Shown piece by piece: positions 34,560 to 35,711 of a DNA stretch of 35,711 nt (the stretch's first letter is position 1; the number at the start of each line of letters is the position of its first letter). The position numbers and the translations under genes are program-made. The DNA is from CAZPMO01 sp964587515 (GTDB lineage: Bacteria > Pseudomonadota > Alphaproteobacteria > MPNO01), in assembly GCA_964587515.1 (NCBI GenBank), contig CAZPMO010000025.1, positions 1 to 35,711 on the forward strand, in the 5' to 3' direction. The notes under the pieces were generated by a model, which searched no databases, was not told the DNA's origin, and saw only the letters and a list, made by a program, of their open reading frames with translations.

Positions 34560-35696
34560 GTGGAAAGCATTACGTACGACGCGGCGGCGGTCCCGGTCCG
34601 GGAGGATCTGACCGAGGCCCATCGACGCGCCTGGCGACGCCTCGCCGCGCCCGGAACCTGGTGGGACGGCGCGCGACGGATCGCGATCGCGGCCGAGACC
34701 CGAAACGCGGCCGGCTGTGAACATTGCCGCGACAGCAAGGCCGCGCTGTCGCCCTTCGCCGTCGAGGGATCGCACCGCGGTGCCGGCGATTTGCCCGACA
34801 ATCTGGTCGAGATCATCCACCGCGTCGCCACCGACCCCGGCCGGCTGACCCGCGCATGGTTCGACCGCGCCATCGGGGGCGGCATGAGCGACGGCGAATT
34901 CGTCGAGACGGTCGGCGTGGTCGCCACCACCATCGCCGTCGACATGTTCACGCGGGCCATGGGGCTGCCGCGCCATGCGCTGCCGGCGCCGGTCGGCGGC
35001 GAACCATCGCGCGCCCGCCCGCCCGGCGCGAAACCCGGCCCCGCCTGGGTGCCCATGCTGGCGCCGGAAGACATGACGGCCGACGATGCGTGCCTGGACA
35101 ACGTCTACGTCTCGCCCGATCCCACGTTCATCCGGCGCGCCCTCAGCATGGTGCCGGCCGAAGCGTGCGGCCTGTTCGACATGGTCGATGCGCAGTACCT
35201 GCCGGGCGCCGTGATGCCGGATCTCACGGCCCGGCACCGCGCCATATCGCGCGCCCAGATGGAACTGATCGCCGGGCGGGTCTCGGCCATCAATATGTGC
35301 TTTTACTGAACCACCACCCATGCGGAAATGCTCCGTGCGAGCGCCCAGGCAACCGACACCCGGATCGATCTCAACGCGGTGACGCGCGACGATGTCGGTG
35401 ATGGCGGCATTCCCGACGGTCGTCTTCTGACCGCGTTCGTCGAGGCCGTCCTGGTCGACGAACAAGAATTGGCGGCCGCGCGGGCCCGGGTCCGCGACGC
35501 GCTGGGGGACGCGGCCCTGGTCGATGCGGCGGCGGTGATCGCCAATTACAGCGCGCTGGACCGCGTCGCCGACGCCACCGGCATCCCCCTGGAAGCGGCC
35601 AAGCAATCCAACACGGTGGAACTCCGCGACCAACTCGGCATCGACCGGTTCGCGGGGCCATCCTTCGAGACGGGCCTTCGGCCCTCCTCAGGATGA
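34560..35696 (+). CDS. AhpD-like peroxidase, candidate selenoprotein (Sec at TGA 35307-35309)
   Basis: Read through the TGA, this is a 378-residue carboxymuconolactone decarboxylase/AhpD-like protein. The AhpD catalytic pattern Glu-x11-Cys-x2-Cys-x3-His appears as Glu235, Cys247, TGA-coded residue 250 and His254 (INMCFY-U-TTTHAEM). So the TGA stands exactly where the second, reactive Cys belongs. Coding carries on in frame for 128 codons (DGGIPDGRLLTAFVEAVL, VDAAAVIANYSALDRVADA). A second CxxC (Cys53, Cys56) lies in the N-terminal half. Family members reduce peroxides or act as thiol oxidoreductases in the cytoplasm. Start: GTG 34560 with GGGAG upstream, or ATG 34509. The last residues and stop come from the terminal repeat. 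Without Sec the product would stop at residue 249 and lack its active site. No sel genes are in the window. Confidence 0.75.
35321..35343 (+). promoter_or_regulatory. Candidate bacterial SECIS hairpins after the TGA
   Basis: Two alternative small hairpins lie in the zone where bacterial SECIS elements sit. One is GCGGA-AATGC-TCCGT (35322-35336, extended by a T-G pair), loop 17 bases after the TGA. The other is TGCTC-CGTGC-GAGCG (35329-35343), with a GU-containing loop 24 bases after the TGA. Both were folded by eye and are weak alone; they gain weight only from the TGA context. Confidence 0.35.
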
Positions 35697-35711
35697 GGAT
35701 ATACCTAGCTT
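35660..35711. repeat. Right copy of terminal inverted repeat
   Basis: Reverse complement of 4-55 with two mismatches. Its outer bases run into the 3' end of the AhpD-like gene: residues after about DRFAG (SFETGLRPSSG) and the TGA at 35694-35696 are encoded by the repeat. Confidence 0.85.

Noticed and set aside
34458..34570. Minus-strand peptide ending DVIEPECYVATHGESMEPA before TAA
   Set aside because: The ending looks protein-like, but the frame upstream is plain antisense of the AhpD-like gene and no start or domain supports it.
1..35711. CRISPR array, rRNA, tRNA or integrase/transposase genes
   Set aside because: No regularly spaced direct repeats, no cloverleaf- or rRNA-like stretch and no recombinase motifs were seen on reading both strands; a tRNA scan was not possible here.

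Overview
The window is 35.7 kb of GC-rich DNA, most likely from an alphaproteobacterium. The order prs–rplY–pth–ychF, the cyclase with TolB-like and TPR domains, and extragenic repeats of a type familiar from this class all point there. No rRNA, tRNA or CRISPR array was seen. A 52-base repeat lies at both ends in opposite orientation (50 of 52 bases match), so the contig probably stops where the assembler met a dispersed repeat. Ten Ns mark a gap at 33332-33341.

Layout. 94-1906: an SDR oxidoreductase and a divergent EamA-type exporter. 1960-6219: a housekeeping block on the minus strand (prs, bL25, pth, ychF) followed by a dienelactone hydrolase-like gene; bL25, pth and ychF are joined by one-base stop/start overlaps. 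6524-13643: a bacterial alpha-2-macroglobulin gene with three separate lesions, then an intact pbpC. 13661-17744 (minus): an amidase, two NMT1-like substrate-binding proteins and a cupin. 18013-21555 (plus): a one-carbon/methionine cluster made of an unusual methyltransferase-like protein with a DNA-binding-like N-terminus, a MetF-like reductase and a short MetE-like methyltransferase. A pair of TGGGA-N4-TCCCA palindromes sits between this cluster and the amidase operon. 21644-25376 (minus): an aromatic-degradation operon with an SDR, ring-hydroxylating dioxygenase alpha and beta subunits and a VanA-like Rieske oxygenase, with a divergent TauD-type dioxygenase. 26380-29000 (minus): a copper module with a His/Met-rich secreted protein and a multicopper oxidase carrying a C-terminal CusF-like domain. 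29238-32145: an adenylate cyclase-like gene whose 3' end is joined to the tail of an unrelated secreted protein, then an alpha/beta hydrolase with an in-frame amber codon. 32401-34443: a coiled-coil membrane protein with an SH3 domain.

The most interesting item is at the right end. An AhpD-like peroxidase reads through an in-frame TGA at 35307-35309. The TGA takes the place of the second Cys of the AhpD catalytic motif (Glu-x11-Cys-x2-Cys-x3-His), giving Cys-Phe-Tyr-Sec with the Glu and His in register. Coding continues for 128 more codons after it. This makes it a strong candidate selenoprotein. The window also holds several genes that really do look broken, so a plain nonsense mutation must be excluded.
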